Of a stretch of DNA of 64,000 nucleotides, positions 1 through 11,780 are shown one piece after another. Source of the DNA: Stromatinia cepivora. Lineage: Eukaryota > Ascomycota > Leotiomycetes > Helotiales > Sclerotiniaceae. Position 1 is the stretch's first letter; every line of letters starts with the position of its first letter. The notes beneath the pieces were generated by a model. That model saw only the letters and a program-made list of their open reading frames with translations. It was not told the origin of the DNA and searched no databases. A program made the translations under genes and the position numbers. The stretch is taken from contig RCTD01000028.1 in NCBI GenBank assembly GCA_014898415.1, positions 806,001 to 870,000 of the forward strand, written 5' to 3'.

Positions 1-667
1 ATTTGATCGCGTGGTTTGTCTAGTATTAAGGTGAGGTCGCATTGAGGGCTGTCGACGTGGGGGGAAAGATAAAAGATGAGAGTGTACATCTGTAGAAGAT
101 GAAACTGGAGTATTCTCGGGTGCTAAAGGGACTGGTATGGGACGTATATATTTTCGTTTCCTATCTACGTAAATGTGATTTGTTCCCTAGGAAACATTAG
201 ATACTGCCTAATGGAAAGGAAAAAGCCGCAAAACATACCGGTGTTATGTCAGTCTTATCGATGGGTAAAGTAGCGGGGCCCGGAGTATTTGATCTCTTGA
301 ACCTCTGTGAAGTTTCTATTAATTGGGGTGCAAACCTCCTTCGAGGAGCCGGTGAGTCTGCAGTAGCTGGAGCTTGTGATTTGGGCTCGGGAGTAACCTC
401 TGGGGTTGGCAGAGGGTTGGGTACCCTCACTTTGCTTGACTTTTGTGTGGTTTCAACGGGTTGAGGCAGGAAACGTCTTTTTGGCGGGGCAGCAACGGCA
501 AAGTCCTTCGTTGCAGTTGTATCCTCAACTGCCTCTACATTTTCCTTCTTATTACTTCTTGTTGTAGTCTCGACAGGTTCAATGGCGAACTTTCTTACTT
601 TCTTCACCGTCTCTTCAATGGGAGTTGGTGAGAATCGAGATGGTGGTGGGGGTGACGTAGCTGACAT
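1..667 (-). CDS. Conserved fungal protein of unknown function (3' end outside window)
   Basis: The gene reads leftward from ATG at 667 and runs off the window. Exon 1 is 239-667 and encodes a proline-, serine- and threonine-rich, basic, probably disordered segment with repeated 'RRF-P-ETT' type motifs (RKFAIEPVETT, RRFLPQPVETT, RRFAPQLIETS). An intron of 52 bp (187-238) starts GTATGT, has a CTAATG branch-like site and ends CCTAG; it is phase 0. Exon 2 is open from 186 to base 1 and reads GTNHIYVDRKRKY onward with a PPRRQPSMRPH stretch. No catalytic domain is visible. The three repeated motifs may be short binding modules, but this is inference. The function is unknown to me. I am confident it is a real gene because the frame continues across a canonical intron for a further 62 codons. 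Confidence 0.75.
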
Positions 668-2391
668 CTTGTTGAAGAGAATTGAGAAGTAGGAAATGAT
701 GAATCCCTATTCTTGTATTTGATTTGATGCATACCAAGAACAGATATATGTTTGAAGAGTCGAGCTTGTGATCAAAAAGTTATAGAAATAAAGTGAATGT
801 GGTGTATGTTGTGTCGTGTTGTATTAGTAGATTTTTGCCCTGGTCTATTGTCCAGCTTGTGAATGGCATTGCATACTAAGTAGGTTTTGGCTTGGATCGA
901 AGCATAAGAATGGTAATTGCAGGAAGAATTTACTGACATAAGTCGGTCTAAATTGATAATGTTGATTGGGGGTTGAGTGGGGAATGAAATCAATCCTTGG
1001 TTTCCCTCGTTCTAGAAGCGAAAAGATTGTGGGTTGAAGTCGAGTCTGTGAGTTTAGTGAAGTTGTGAGAAACCAGTGAAGATTGAATATTCGAGGTTGA
1101 AGTGGAGATAATGGCTGCAAACACGATAGATACGGAGGTACTTGGTAGTAAACCCCCGCTATACTATGTTTTATGTTTTATGTTTTATGTTTTATGTTTT
1201 ATGTTTTATGTTTTATGTTTTATGTTTTATGTTTTATGTTTTATGTGGGCGTGAAAGTAGTGAAAGAAGACCAACATGTCAACTCACTCCTCAAAATTAT
1301 GTATCAATGAATTATAAAAGTAAAAACAAGAAGAAAAAGACGCGGGCTGGTGAGTTTAGTGCCTAGGTATGTGATTATAATAATTATCTAATAAATAATT
1401 AGATATCTGCGAATATAGAACGAAACCAATACTTGGGTAATAAGTACTTGGTAACTTATCAGGTAGATGAAGTCCAATTCAATTCCCTCCGAGGTTGGCT
1501 TCGGCTATGCTACCTCGACGTTAACGGGTAACAAAAAGCCCCTATGAAATCCATTCGAGGAAGAACTTTTACTGCAATAGGAACAACCAAACCAATCCAA
1601 CATTTTCATACCTGCCCGTGTATACTATTGCATCTCATCTCCCCCCCCCCAAGTCCCCCTCAATCTTATCTCAAATCTCCCGAACATTACCATATCTCGT
1701 CTTTCCCGGATGGGATATCCGGCTCACTTCCCTTTTCCTTGTATAACCAACATGAGTAAAATCATCTAATGTAATATAACACATCAAGCATATAAGTAAC
1801 TCATCCGAAAACCCATCCCAAGATCTCCATATGAGCACGCGACCATTATTATTTGTCCAAAGGTACATATTTATGACATATACTACCTAGGTACTGTACA
1901 CCGCACATGTGCATATCAAGTTCTGATCAACGTTTCCTCATCAAATGCAAGCCCTCGCACTTACCAAATTTACCTATGGCATGTCTCACAAAGTCCTCTT
2001 TCGTTACTTCACAAATAGCTTGCATATACAAGTGCAATTCAAATGCAGTTGAAATATTATTATTATATTGAATGTAAACCCTTACCCTACTTCACATGCC
2101 TATCGTGTAAAGAGATGGCAGCAAATTAGTTCCGACGCCATTCCTCTCTACATATGCTCCCTAATTGTGTGATTTCGAAATAAATAGAACCAGTGAATGA
2201 ACGAACAGATGAATGCAAAAATGGCACTGTACATGACCAAAATGTCTGATACAACTACACAGTCGAGTGTAGATTTGTGTAAGGGACTGGACAAGTCCCA
2301 TCATACACAAATGAGTCAAGAGACTCGAACAGATGGATGGAAATAACAAAACGAGGAAGAACGATGACAATTAACCCCTGAAACGAGGCAA
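668..2391. other. Intergenic region without supported gene
   Basis: It holds the upstream region of the leftmost gene and the 3' side of PIS1. Apart from a 7-bp microsatellite at 1165-1246, I see only short frames without coding character. A C-run (1640-1650) and AT-rich low-complexity stretches are present. Confidence 0.5.
1165..1246. repeat. Microsatellite, (TTTTATG)n, about 11.5 copies
   Basis: A near-perfect head-to-tail array of the 7-bp unit TTTTATG covers about 82 bases in the intergenic region between two leftward genes. The start- and stop-free reading of this array is a consequence of the 7-bp period and is not a gene. Confidence 0.95.
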
Positions 2392-3436
2392 TCATTCCGT
2401 CTTTCTCTGTCTTGGTAATCCTGCTGCTCTCCTCATTTCAATATCTCCTTCAGCCAACCATCGACTAGCTTTGACCAATTGTACAACATTGATGATCTGT
2501 TTTCCAGCCATGACGGGGAAAGAGATACCAGCAATAACCCATGGCCAGAAAGAGTCCATTTTATTTGCGCGTGCAAGCTCCAATGCGCCAGCGCTATATG
2601 GGTTGGCGAAAAGAGATGCTGCGGATGGGTTGGAAGGGTTTCCGGGGAGGAGGCTGGCTCCAGCTTCACCATTGCTGGCGACTTGAAGGAGAGATGGTGA
2701 GAGAAGCGGGGAGGAGAAAGAAAGGAGGTAGAGGGCGATAAAGAAGACTTCGTTAAGGGCACAGAAGAGGAAGAGGACAGTCTATCATCCGATTGTTAGA
2801 TTAATCGGCAGGCATTGTATGCATGGGTGTACGTACCTTATTCGTGTAGTACAAGTTCAATATCCAGCTTCTAGATTTATCGACTTGCTTGTGACTAGTA
2901 TCGCCTCCTCCCATAACAAGGGTCGCATACATGTGAATATAATGACTAGCCAAATCCAAAGAGATAAGTCCTTGGAAGAGAAGAGCCCATCGAGGCCAGG
3001 CAGAAGAGAGGAAGACCAGTAAGCACGCTGTGGTACAGCGATCTGTCACCATATCCAATACCGCACCGAATTTTGTAGATTGTTCAAAAGCCCTGGCCGC
3101 ATACCCATCGAGAGCATCAAGAAGACAGGAGATACTATATAAGAGTGTGCAGGTTCGTGGATGAAGGGGCATGTAGTAGAGAGATACTAATGCGAGAACG
3201 ATTCGAAAGTATCCTGTAAAATATTAGAATGCGCCAAGTATTCGCACATGTATTTGATCAAGCTTACCGATAACATTTGGCCAGAAGAGAAATATGTTCT
3301 CTTTCGGATAATCTACTTCCTCGGATTTGTGTGCTGAACCATTACCATTCATGATGGCTTGTTCCCGAGCTGCTGGCGTTGGAGTCGATGGTGTAGAAGC
3401 CGCAGCTGTTTGTCGTCTTGTTTTCACACTAGACAT
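2392..3436 (-). CDS. PIS1: CDP-diacylglycerol--inositol 3-phosphatidyltransferase (phosphatidylinositol synthase)
   Basis: This enzyme condenses CDP-diacylglycerol with myo-inositol to phosphatidylinositol in the ER membrane. Three exons (3268-3436, 2837-3213, 2392-2781) join in frame through introns of 54 and 55 bp (GTAAGC..ACAG; GTACGT..ATAG with a CTAAC branch site) to give 311 residues. The CDP-alcohol phosphatidyltransferase signature is perfect: D89, D92-G93, A96-R97, eight residues, G106, three, D110, three, D114. These acidic residues bind the metal and CDP group. Membrane segments follow (for example around FFCALNEVFFIALYLL and WPWVIAGISFPVMAG). The protein is longer than the yeast enzyme because of a disordered N-terminal tail of about 40 residues and a loop rich in N, P, S and A. 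It is divergently oriented from the dienelactone hydrolase-like gene, with 631 bp between start codons. Identification is firm. Confidence 0.95.
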
Positions 3437-4067
3437 AGTTTCAACTTATGAAAACCCTTTCGTCCCAATTAAGTTGTACTGAATGGTGATGTCGTGTAGT
3501 CAGTGGATTGATTGTATGAGATCGGTGCGAGAAATGGTTGATGTGGAAGTTTGAGAAGCTGTTTAGAGGTAAAATTTGTTTTAACTGCTAATTTGGTGTA
3601 GCTTATTGAATGGATAAATGGGTAAGGTTCTGCAATAGAAAAATTAATTTGAATAAAGTAGAAGCTTATTGAAGTATTATGTAGGTATTTGAAAGGAAAG
3701 TTAGAATGGTAGAAAGTCCAGAATCAAATTCCTTATCGTGGTTGATGTATTTGATGCAAGCAAAAAAGGACAAGGGCATCAAAAATGTGTGTAGTAAGGT
3801 TACCAAAATTAAAATCAATGACATGGATTACGAAGGATTTACGACGGATTATTAGAACCCCCTATGCTCGAAGCGTCGGGACTATGGTGACCCAAATTGC
3901 TGAAAACATCTGATAACTCAAACATTGGGGAGCTTCATTTCTCCAGCATTTCAACCTTTCATCTATCTGATATTACTGATTTCAAGATTTTTTGGGGGTA
4001 TTTAAGCTTCGAAATAGTTTCAACAATCAACAGGCACATCTCATTATATCATATATTTACTATCAAA
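3437..4067. promoter_or_regulatory. Divergent intergenic region between PIS1 and DLH-like gene
   Basis: These 631 bp separate two start codons pointing away from each other, so both promoters and 5' UTRs must lie here. I see AT-rich sequence but no operator-like palindrome that I could name. Confidence 0.5.
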
Positions 4068-5430
4068 ATGTTAATTCAAGAAACTCACAAAGATGTTGCA
4101 ACGAAAGCGGGTGGTAAAGAAGGATCAATGAGTAACAACTTAAACATTCCCCCTCCTGCCTCCTGAACAGGAGTCAAGCTGACTATCTCTAGGAATCTTC
4201 CTTTTTCACCCTACTATCCCAAACTATCCTCAAGCGTGTGTAGTACCATCTGTTCTAGTATCTAAGGTTCAAAGCTGAAGCCTTCCTTTCATCACAGACG
4301 ATTTCCTGGTGTTGTTCTTTTCAGTGAGATTTATCAAGGTTAGTGGGGGTTTGGTGGGGTTAATCAACATGCCCTATCAGTATTTCTTCATGTCATATCA
4401 TTGGTCTCAATTTAATCTTTTTCAAATCCTTATCATGGGGGTAGACGTTGAATTGAAGTGACAACTCATCGTTTGAAGTCCCATGGTGCATGCTCAAGGG
4501 AGATCTATACCCCATGTTTTCCTGCTCTCTTATCTTGTAACCCCGCATCCTCACGTGCTACATATGAATAAACTCGCTGATACTCTTTCATGACAGTCAC
4601 TGGACCAGTTGCCAGATTCGCAAGACAAATCGCTGGTCAAGGCTATATTGTTGCAGCACCTTCATCGTATCATGAATTCACCGGCCCGGAGCCTTTAGCT
4701 TATGATGTTCCTGGAACCGATGCTGGCAATGAATACAAAATCACAAAGGTGTGTGTCTCCCAACGTGAAATTATCTGGACTCTAGATCAGAATTTGTACC
4801 CCTATAGAATTGAGTCCAATGGATCTCGAACCAATTACTAACCACACACCCCACAGACTCTCGAAGCCTACGATGAAGACTCTGCCCTGACAATCGACTA
4901 CCTCCTGTCACTCTCTACCTGCAATGGCCGCATTGGCAGCACAGGAATGTGTCTCGGCGGTCACCTCGCCTACCGCTGTGCCCTCGATCCCCGCGTTTCG
5001 GCAGCAGTGACATATTTCGCAACCGATCTTCACAGCGCCACTCTTGGTCTCGGCAAAAAAGACGACAGTCTAGCGCGTGCCTCCGAGATCAAGGGGGAGC
5101 TTGTCATGATTCACGGATGCAAAGATAACCATGTGCCTCCTGAGGGAAGAGATCTTATTAGAAAGACTTTGAGGGACAAGGGTATTACTTTTAGTTGGTA
5201 TGAGGTTGCGTGGGCACAGCGTAGGTTTTTCTTCACGAATACAGTCATCAATACCTACTAACATGAATAAAATAGATGCATTCATCCGCGACGAACTATC
5301 CAAAGGTCGCTACGACCCCGCCATTTCTAAAATCTGTTTCGAGATCCTTCTGGAACTATTTGGACGAACCCTAAAGTTAGACCTAGGGCCCCATGATGGC
5401 CAGGAACAGAAAATCGAAGATATCTGTTAA
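4068..5430 (+). CDS. Dienelactone hydrolase family protein (carboxymethylenebutenolidase-like)
   Basis: An alpha/beta hydrolase of the dienelactone hydrolase family; such enzymes open lactone rings, but the substrate here is unknown. Six exons (4068-4131, 4193-4235, 4298-4338, 4597-4748, 4857-5220, 5276-5430) join in frame to 272 residues. Introns are 61, 62, 258, 108 and 55 bp, all GT-AG; the 258-bp third intron is unusually long for this window. The nucleophile is C132 in GMCLGGH (this family uses Cys rather than Ser), with D190 in CKDNHVPPEGRD and H222 in WAQHAFIRDE completing the triad. The N-terminal exons give MRIFLFHPTIPNYPQA followed by FPGVVLFSEIYQ, typical of fungal members. The ATG at 4068 is chosen because small exon 1 joins in phase to exon 2. 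It looks functional and cytosolic; no signal peptide is seen. Confidence 0.9.
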
Positions 5431-6715
5431 ATGTTGGATAATTATACTCAGATTTACACATTGAATAAAGAATATGGATTTTTTGACTGACCAATTATAC
5501 TTCCTCTATTACTGTGACCTTACAGGTAGGTAGGCATACTAACATCTTATCCATATCTCGCGCCATTCTTCTCTGACTCCTACAAACCCCATTACCATTC
5601 ACTACCTAGCCCCATCCAAACTAACAACATCACATCACCCTCTCTCATCCGAACCCAACATCCCTTAACATAGCCTTCAATCAATCACCCATTAAACATC
5701 ATATCCCCATCTCATCCACATCTCATCCACAAAACAAAACAAAAAATAAATAACCCCCGCAAAAAAACCATCAACCATCAAACCTCAAAACAGCTACCAC
5801 ATCACCCTCCTCAACTATAATTAAAGTCCCAAATAAAGGAGTTGGAGTTAATACTAAGTAAGTAAATAGCACGCACGCACGCATGTATGTATGATAGCAT
5901 CAGCGCTGTTTTGATTATAAGGAGAGTACAGATAAAAGTAAGGGTGTGTTAAACCTACTACCTACCTACATAGCTATATATATCCACCTTTAACAACATC
6001 ATATCACATCATTCATTGCACAAGTTCTACGAGTAACATCATCTCATATCATATCATGTTATATCGCATCACATAAGCCACTCAACAGCATGCATACAAA
6101 TACCCATCTATCTATCTCTAACATCACAATATCTCAGAGTAAATAATAAATAAATAAAACGACCATCATCGAGTAAATCTCTCTAATTATTAAATTCCGT
6201 AAACCACTTTCTAAGTATCTACTATATAAACCCACCCACCATTAGCTCGGCACACCACACCACGCCAACCATCTCCCAAGACCCTCCAATCTAAATAACC
6301 AGTTCCAGGCTCTCCAATCCAAATCCCAAATCCAGATCCAAATCCATCCTTATTAGAATCTTATACAAACGACCCTTATAACCAAAAAAAAAAGACAAAC
6401 AAAAACAAAATATACGCCTTCAATGCCATCCATATATTCCACGCTATGCTTTCAACCCTACCATCTTCTTAAAAGGGGTTGGGGGTTGAAAAAGGTATAT
6501 CTCGCAACTCTCCAATCCCTAGGTATCCCAAATCTCTCAAAATTCGGATATCAAATTTTAATAAGGTGAAACGCCAACTGTAAGTATCTATCTATAAGTC
6601 CATCCTTTCAAGTGTTGGTATCCTCGCTCGCACTCCTAGAAATCTGAAATGTCACAAAAGGAGACAAGAGAAATAAAAAAGAATAAAAAACCCCGAGTTA
6701 GATAAGAGGGAAGAT
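5431..6715. other. Convergent 3' intergenic region, C/A-rich low complexity
   Basis: It lies between the convergent ends of the hydrolase gene and the large leftward gene. The plus strand is rich in C and A with short CATC/ACATC runs, CTAC repeats (around 5958) and an ACGC/ATGT microsatellite near 5870-5892. It presumably carries both 3' UTRs. No gene is supported. Confidence 0.6.
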
Positions 6716-9700
6716 TTAGTGCATAACACTTTGTCTCCATCGCTCGACCATGTCAAGTTGCCCCTGATTGAGTGGTTCGCCACCAGGTCCAGTGTGCATG
6801 CCAGTGACCGGGTTTGTGTGGATATTGTGCATCTGAATCTGCATTGGCATCATGTTACTATAGCCAGCCATAGGCATGGTGTTTTGATATCCCATGTTAG
6901 GGTATGCATTTCCATATTGTGTCGTCATAGGGTTATTGAAGTTGTTAGAGTTCATGGAGGCGGGTTGAGCGAATTGCGGGTAACCACTATTTGGAAGTGC
7001 GCTGTTGTGAAGGTTGTGGTTTGAAGTGTGTGGTGGTCTTATCATACCAGGCTGTCCTTGGGCGTGGGGATCATTGTGCGTGCCACTTCTAACACGACTG
7101 CCGCGGGGAGCCGAATTTTGTTGAGTGATGAGATTGGTGATTGTGCTAGCTCTTAGCTGGCTTTGCTTCTCATGCATCCCTAGGAGACCAGCGGCGGGTC
7201 GGGATGGTTTAGTTAAAGAGGAATTTCGACTTGCGCCGGCAGCTGGGTGAGAGGAGAGAATGTCTGCCATACTATTCATTTTGTTAATGACTAAAGGCTC
7301 CGGGACTGCTTCTGCATCACCAGCAGTGCCAACTTCTTTCTCACGAGCTTCACGCTCTGCTTGGAGACGTTTGCGTCTCTGGCCCAAGGTTTCCTCTTCT
7401 TCGTTGACTGGAGCTGTCGAGACTTCATTTTCCTTGGCCTTGCCATCATCATTCATTAGATCTCCACCGAGTTGACTCATCAGCTCAGATGCAAAATCGC
7501 TGCTGACAGGTCGCGTAGCCGGCAGCCCAGTTGCTGTGCCCCCCCGTTCTTTCAGACGACGGATGCGTTGTGCGAGTGTTTCTCCTTCATCTTCTTCCAG
7601 AGCGGGACTGCCTGTAGGAATGTGCATCATGGTATTGGCTCGAGGCATTGGCATAGGTTGACCCGTCAACCTGGCTCTACGTCGACTGAGTGGCTCATTG
7701 TCTTCTAAATCACGTTTCTCCATCAAACCAAGCGGCCGATTCATTTCTTGAGCGTGGGCCCTTGTCACATTCAACATTGCCAAGGGAACGTCGTCATCTT
7801 CTTCAGCATCTGGATCCTCGTTGCTACCAATTTGCCATGCTAAGTTGACCCGCTTTTGTTTCCTGGATTGCTGTTGCCTTTGTAAAACGGTATCCATCTC
7901 GAGTAATGTAGACTGCATGCCATTGACATTTACTGGGGGCCGAGTCCGAATCTTCTGCTGCTGCTTGCGCAACTGTAGTTCGGCAAGAAGTGTGGTTGGT
8001 GGACCGTGGTAAAGTTCATCGTCCCTTTGACCCTCATCCTCTTCGCTTTCTACTTCACCTTCCTCGGCTCGTATGAGATCAGTAGCACCACTGACTCCGC
8101 GCGTATGTCGTAAAGGCGTTGTGTCCTTGTTATTGATGTCATCTTCGTCGTCCTCGATTGGAGATCTCGTCGCCTTTCTTTCTACCTGAATATTGGACAT
8201 TGTAGAAGCGCGTTTGTCATTGTCTCCTAAATTATTACTGCTCCCCCGACGACCCAACAGAAAGTTGAATGAGCTCGTCCGTTTCTTTGAATTATCTTGC
8301 TTATCAGGCGTCAATAATTGAGTGCCACTCTTGTTACGTTGATGCGGCCTCCCGTACACCTCGGAGCCAAGATGTCCAGCAATTGCATGGTCCACAAATG
8401 CGGTGACAGGTGCATGTGCAGAGGCATCGAGGATACTATCCAGAGTAGCAACAGCCGACTGATCTTTCAACTCCATAGCCTCGGTTTGCCCCTCTGGAAG
8501 TTCGAAAAATAAGTTTGCCCTCAAGTGGGGCGGCATGTGCGATAGATCCTGTGTATTCCTCCGCCCACCCATACTCATCCTCTGGTGCTGAGGAATGTAT
8601 TCTAGGTTTTGCGCCTCGTCATTCTCGGGCAGAGGCTCGCCGTTGGCTTCCAACACGTCCGGTAACCAGATAGCTGATTGCCGAGCGGCAGCTGGAATGT
8701 TGCTGAGAACTTGAGACCTTCTTTTATTCCTTGCCATAGAAGATGGATTTTTTGAGAGTTTCTGGGGTAAATTGAGCATCATAGGAACTCTGGCCGGATA
8801 ATAAACCATCTGCTGGCCAGTACTTGGATCGGCATATGTCTGTGGTCTAGCCATTGACTGTCGATCCCCGGATAGTACCCTTCTCTGGTCACTGTCGCCT
8901 GGCAAAAGTTGTGTAGCAGATGAATATCTCCTTTCATCTTTGTGTAGCTCTAAGCTAGCCGTCCCGGATGTAGCCCTTCTTTGTTCTTCCATACTTAAGT
9001 CGTGGTCGAAAGATGTTCTTAGAGGTGCAGAATGAACTCCATCAAAATCTGCAAACATTCGCTCTGCCTGGTCAAATGTGTTGGTTGATGTTGAGGTTTG
9101 AGGCCGAGACTCGTCGACCTGGTCTGTCATATGCTCTGCCATATTCTCTGCCATATTTTCTGTGTCGAAGTTGTCGGCAGCTGGTCGTGTTAAGGTCGCA
9201 GAACGTTCATCTTGTTCCGCGATTGAAGGCGTTGGATGATCAACAAGTGACGGAAACGAGATATTGACGAATGAATCCAATGGTCTCCCTTCCAACTCTG
9301 GTTCTGGTCGATTTCCGAATCTCGAGCTCTTCGACGCGGATCTTGCTGGTGTAGTAGTAGAAAAGGAGCCTTTTGGAGACATCATATACCCGGCTGGCGA
9401 ATACCCTCCCGACCTCGCTGCATTATTCAATTCGATGATGGAACTGGGATTGGAAACTTCTCTCGACACTTGCGGCATTTCGTTAAGCTGCGACAGAATT
9501 GATGATCGGCGACTATCAGAGCGCTTCTGCTCCATATGGAGTTCTCGAATGGCATCGTCGATAGAGGACGTCATACTCAATCGTTCTGCTGTCCTTTCTA
9601 ATTTATCAATATTCCCTACATAAGCCCCTTGCAGCGTTTGTAGGTCGGGGGTCGGATGTCGCAAGGCAATGCTGTGACCTGATGCTGTACGAACAATGGG

Positions 9701-10174
9701 CGCACGTTCTATTGGGAATACTGCACGAGGTGATATAGGAGAAGTTGTATTGTTGGACGACCTTGTGGCTGTATTTTGTCGTGGAAGGGGCCGTGGAATG
9801 CTCACGACTAGGGGTTTCTCCGGTGGAGATTCCTCTCGTGATGTAACCTTTTTCCTTTCTGGTGATAGCCCCAGTGAGGGAGACGTTTGCTCTCGTTCTA
9901 CCTCGTGCTCTTCGTAATCGTCCTCTTCTAAAATATCATAACTACCACTTGTTTTCGTACTTTTCGAGGTAATCGATTGTACCATTTGACTGAGACTCTG
10001 TGGGTTTTCTGGAGACCATGTTTGGCTGTGGCTCGTATCGCTATTCTGCGCATCTAAAAATAGATGATTTGGTAAAAGGCCTTGGAATGGAGAATTAGAA
10101 GAAGCAGAGCTTAATTCCTGATCACCATGATGATCTTTATCATGATCCGTTTGATCAATAGCATTATAAGCCAT
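6716..10174 (-). CDS. Large, mostly disordered fungal protein of unknown function (1152 aa)
   Basis: A single intronless frame. I choose the ATG at 10174 (MAYNAIDQTD) because the frame upstream to 10378 begins with an Asp-Leu/Phe simple repeat and looks like untranslated DNA. The protein is Ser/Thr/Pro-rich and highly charged, with a better-ordered central stretch (MMLNLPQKLSK, AARQSAIWLPDVLE, HMPPHLRANLFFELPEG). The C-terminal third holds four variants of an acidic-then-basic motif: DDVPLAML (about 792), NEPLSRRRARL (822), GETLAQRIRRLKER (862) and EETLGQRRKRLQAER (925). The tail is N-, Q- and M-rich. There are many RRxS-type sequences, which would suit kinase regulation, but that is inference. 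I do not recognise a named family. No transmembrane segment is seen in the chosen protein. Confidence 0.85.
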   Translation of the reverse strand: MAYNAIDQTDHDKDHHGDQELSSASSNSPFQGLLPNHLFLDAQNSDTSHSQTWSPENPQSLSQMVQSITSKSTKTSGSYDILEEDDYEEHEVEREQTSPSLGLSPERKKVTSREESPPEKPLVVSIPRPLPRQNTATRSSNNTTSPISPRAVFPIERAPIVRTASGHSIALRHPTPDLQTLQGAYVGNIDKLERTAERLSMTSSIDDAIRELHMEQKRSDSRRSSILSQLNEMPQVSREVSNPSSIIELNNAARSGGYSPAGYMMSPKGSFSTTTPARSASKSSRFGNRPEPELEGRPLDSFVNISFPSLVDHPTPSIAEQDERSATLTRPAADNFDTENMAENMAEHMTDQVDESRPQTSTSTNTFDQAERMFADFDGVHSAPLRTSFDHDLSMEEQRRATSGTASLELHKDERRYSSATQLLPGDSDQRRVLSGDRQSMARPQTYADPSTGQQMVYYPARVPMMLNLPQKLSKNPSSMARNKRRSQVLSNIPAAARQSAIWLPDVLEANGEPLPENDEAQNLEYIPQHQRMSMGGRRNTQDLSHMPPHLRANLFFELPEGQTEAMELKDQSAVATLDSILDASAHAPVTAFVDHAIAGHLGSEVYGRPHQRNKSGTQLLTPDKQDNSKKRTSSFNFLLGRRGSSNNLGDNDKRASTMSNIQVERKATRSPIEDDEDDINNKDTTPLRHTRGVSGATDLIRAEEGEVESEEDEGQRDDELYHGPPTTLLAELQLRKQQQKIRTRPPVNVNGMQSTLLEMDTVLQRQQQSRKQKRVNLAWQIGSNEDPDAEEDDDVPLAMLNVTRAHAQEMNRPLGLMEKRDLEDNEPLSRRRARLTGQPMPMPRANTMMHIPTGSPALEEDEGETLAQRIRRLKERGGTATGLPATRPVSSDFASELMSQLGGDLMNDDGKAKENEVSTAPVNEEEETLGQRRKRLQAEREAREKEVGTAGDAEAVPEPLVINKMNSMADILSSHPAAGASRNSSLTKPSRPAAGLLGMHEKQSQLRASTITNLITQQNSAPRGSRVRSGTHNDPHAQGQPGMIRPPHTSNHNLHNSALPNSGYPQFAQPASMNSNNFNNPMTTQYGNAYPNMGYQNTMPMAGYSNMMPMQIQMHNIHTNPVTGMHTGPGGEPLNQGQLDMVERWRQSVMH

Positions 10175-11780
10175 GATTGTGTTTTCTCTGAGGTTGTTGA
10201 TAATCAGGGAAGGGGATGGACGGCAGATGACAAGGAACTTATTTAGACAAAGCAAGCAAACTAGAAACCAGAAACCAAGTAAATACCTAGTAATGAGAGG
10301 TTCACGGTAGCTTGTAAAAGGAAGAGCCAAGTCGAAGTCGAAGTCCAAGTCGAAGTCCAAGTCCAAGTCCAAGTCCACCCGCCGCTACCAGGAATGGTTT
10401 TATTTGTTATGTTTTTCCTGATAGGTAGGTATACAAGCCGTGAAGCCGTTTATCGTGGACTTTCCGTTAATTCCAAAAACCTATTCAGGTGCGACGACCT
10501 CGAAGCGTTAAAAGTAAACGTGTATCGTCTCCAGGGTATTGATGTACACTTCCAAGAGAAGAAAAAAGATACAAACAAAGTCATGGATTGGTTGCCAGAA
10601 TAAATTACATCACAGAAAATATCCTTGACTAGGTATTTGTTTAATTATGAAAAAGTTTGTAAACAAACAAGTTGATAATTGTTCTATTGTATCTGGAACA
10701 TCATATTCTATCATTCAAGGAGAGATTTTAAAATACTTTGATTACCTCATGAACCCCCTATACCCAATTGTACCTGACAATCATAATGAATTATAACATA
10801 AAGAGGCTTCAAGCTCGAAATATAAAAGACCAAACGATATTTTGGAAGCTTATCTACCCGTGCCAAGATGGTCGATAGGAACGGTACATATCTATCTGCG
10901 CCCACTAGGTATCCCTGGACGCCATCTTCCAGTTTCCTTCCAACAAGATGAATAGAAACCTTGATATCGACAGATGGGGAGATTAATTTATCGGATGCGT
11001 CTTGAGCACAGCATTGTAAGGAAATTAGGAAACGAAAAGACTAGAAAATACTAGCGAACTAGAACGCAACTTAGGTAGAGGCTGATGGTAATCATTTTAT
11101 GTAACGAAGATCTAATTCTTGTCTTGAATTCGATTTGGTCAAGCAAAAACGGGTGGAAGTTTTTTGGGGCTGAAGCAGTATTATCATGCATGTTCGAGAC
11201 ATTGATTTCGTGCAGTCTCCCTAAGCCACCCGTCCATCTAGGAAAGTGGTCAATCACATCAGTCTGTCTCCTCTATATGTATTATCACGTGTAGGTAATC
11301 CAAACTTGACATGATTTGAGGCTCTTTGGCAATGTGATTCACATTCAGTATTCATGGGCCGACCGAATACACTGTGGATGATAAAACACATAAGCTTTTA
11401 TAAAATGATAAAAGTTAGGGGCAAGCCTCGAGGAAGCGTACCACCACAGGAGAGGTACACATATTATCATTAAAGTTTGAGATGAAAGTATCTCCCAAAT
11501 TTCCGTACCAAGTGGAATATAAAAAACGAGTTTCTTCGCCGAGTAGAGCAAAGATTAGGGACGGAAAGTCTCTAAACCACCATTATGCTGTTTATTTTTG
11601 TGATGTACAGACATAGTTCTACGAGTACAAAGAAATTTGTATCAGGATATGTGCAAATGCACCTCGATTTCACCATCCGCAGCTTCTCATGCCGCGGTCG
11701 AAGTAGAATGCCAGGCCCTTTCCATTCACCTCACCGAGACTTCCATTCACGTCCTACACAGCTCCATTATCACACCCGGA
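10175..11780. other. Intergenic region; upstream of the 1152-aa gene
   Basis: The first 200 bases upstream of the 10174 start contain a simple GTCGAA/GTCCAA hexamer run (about 10331-10378) that reads Asp-Leu/Phe in frame with the gene. The rest to 11780 shows only short, unconvincing frames on both strands. Confidence 0.5.
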
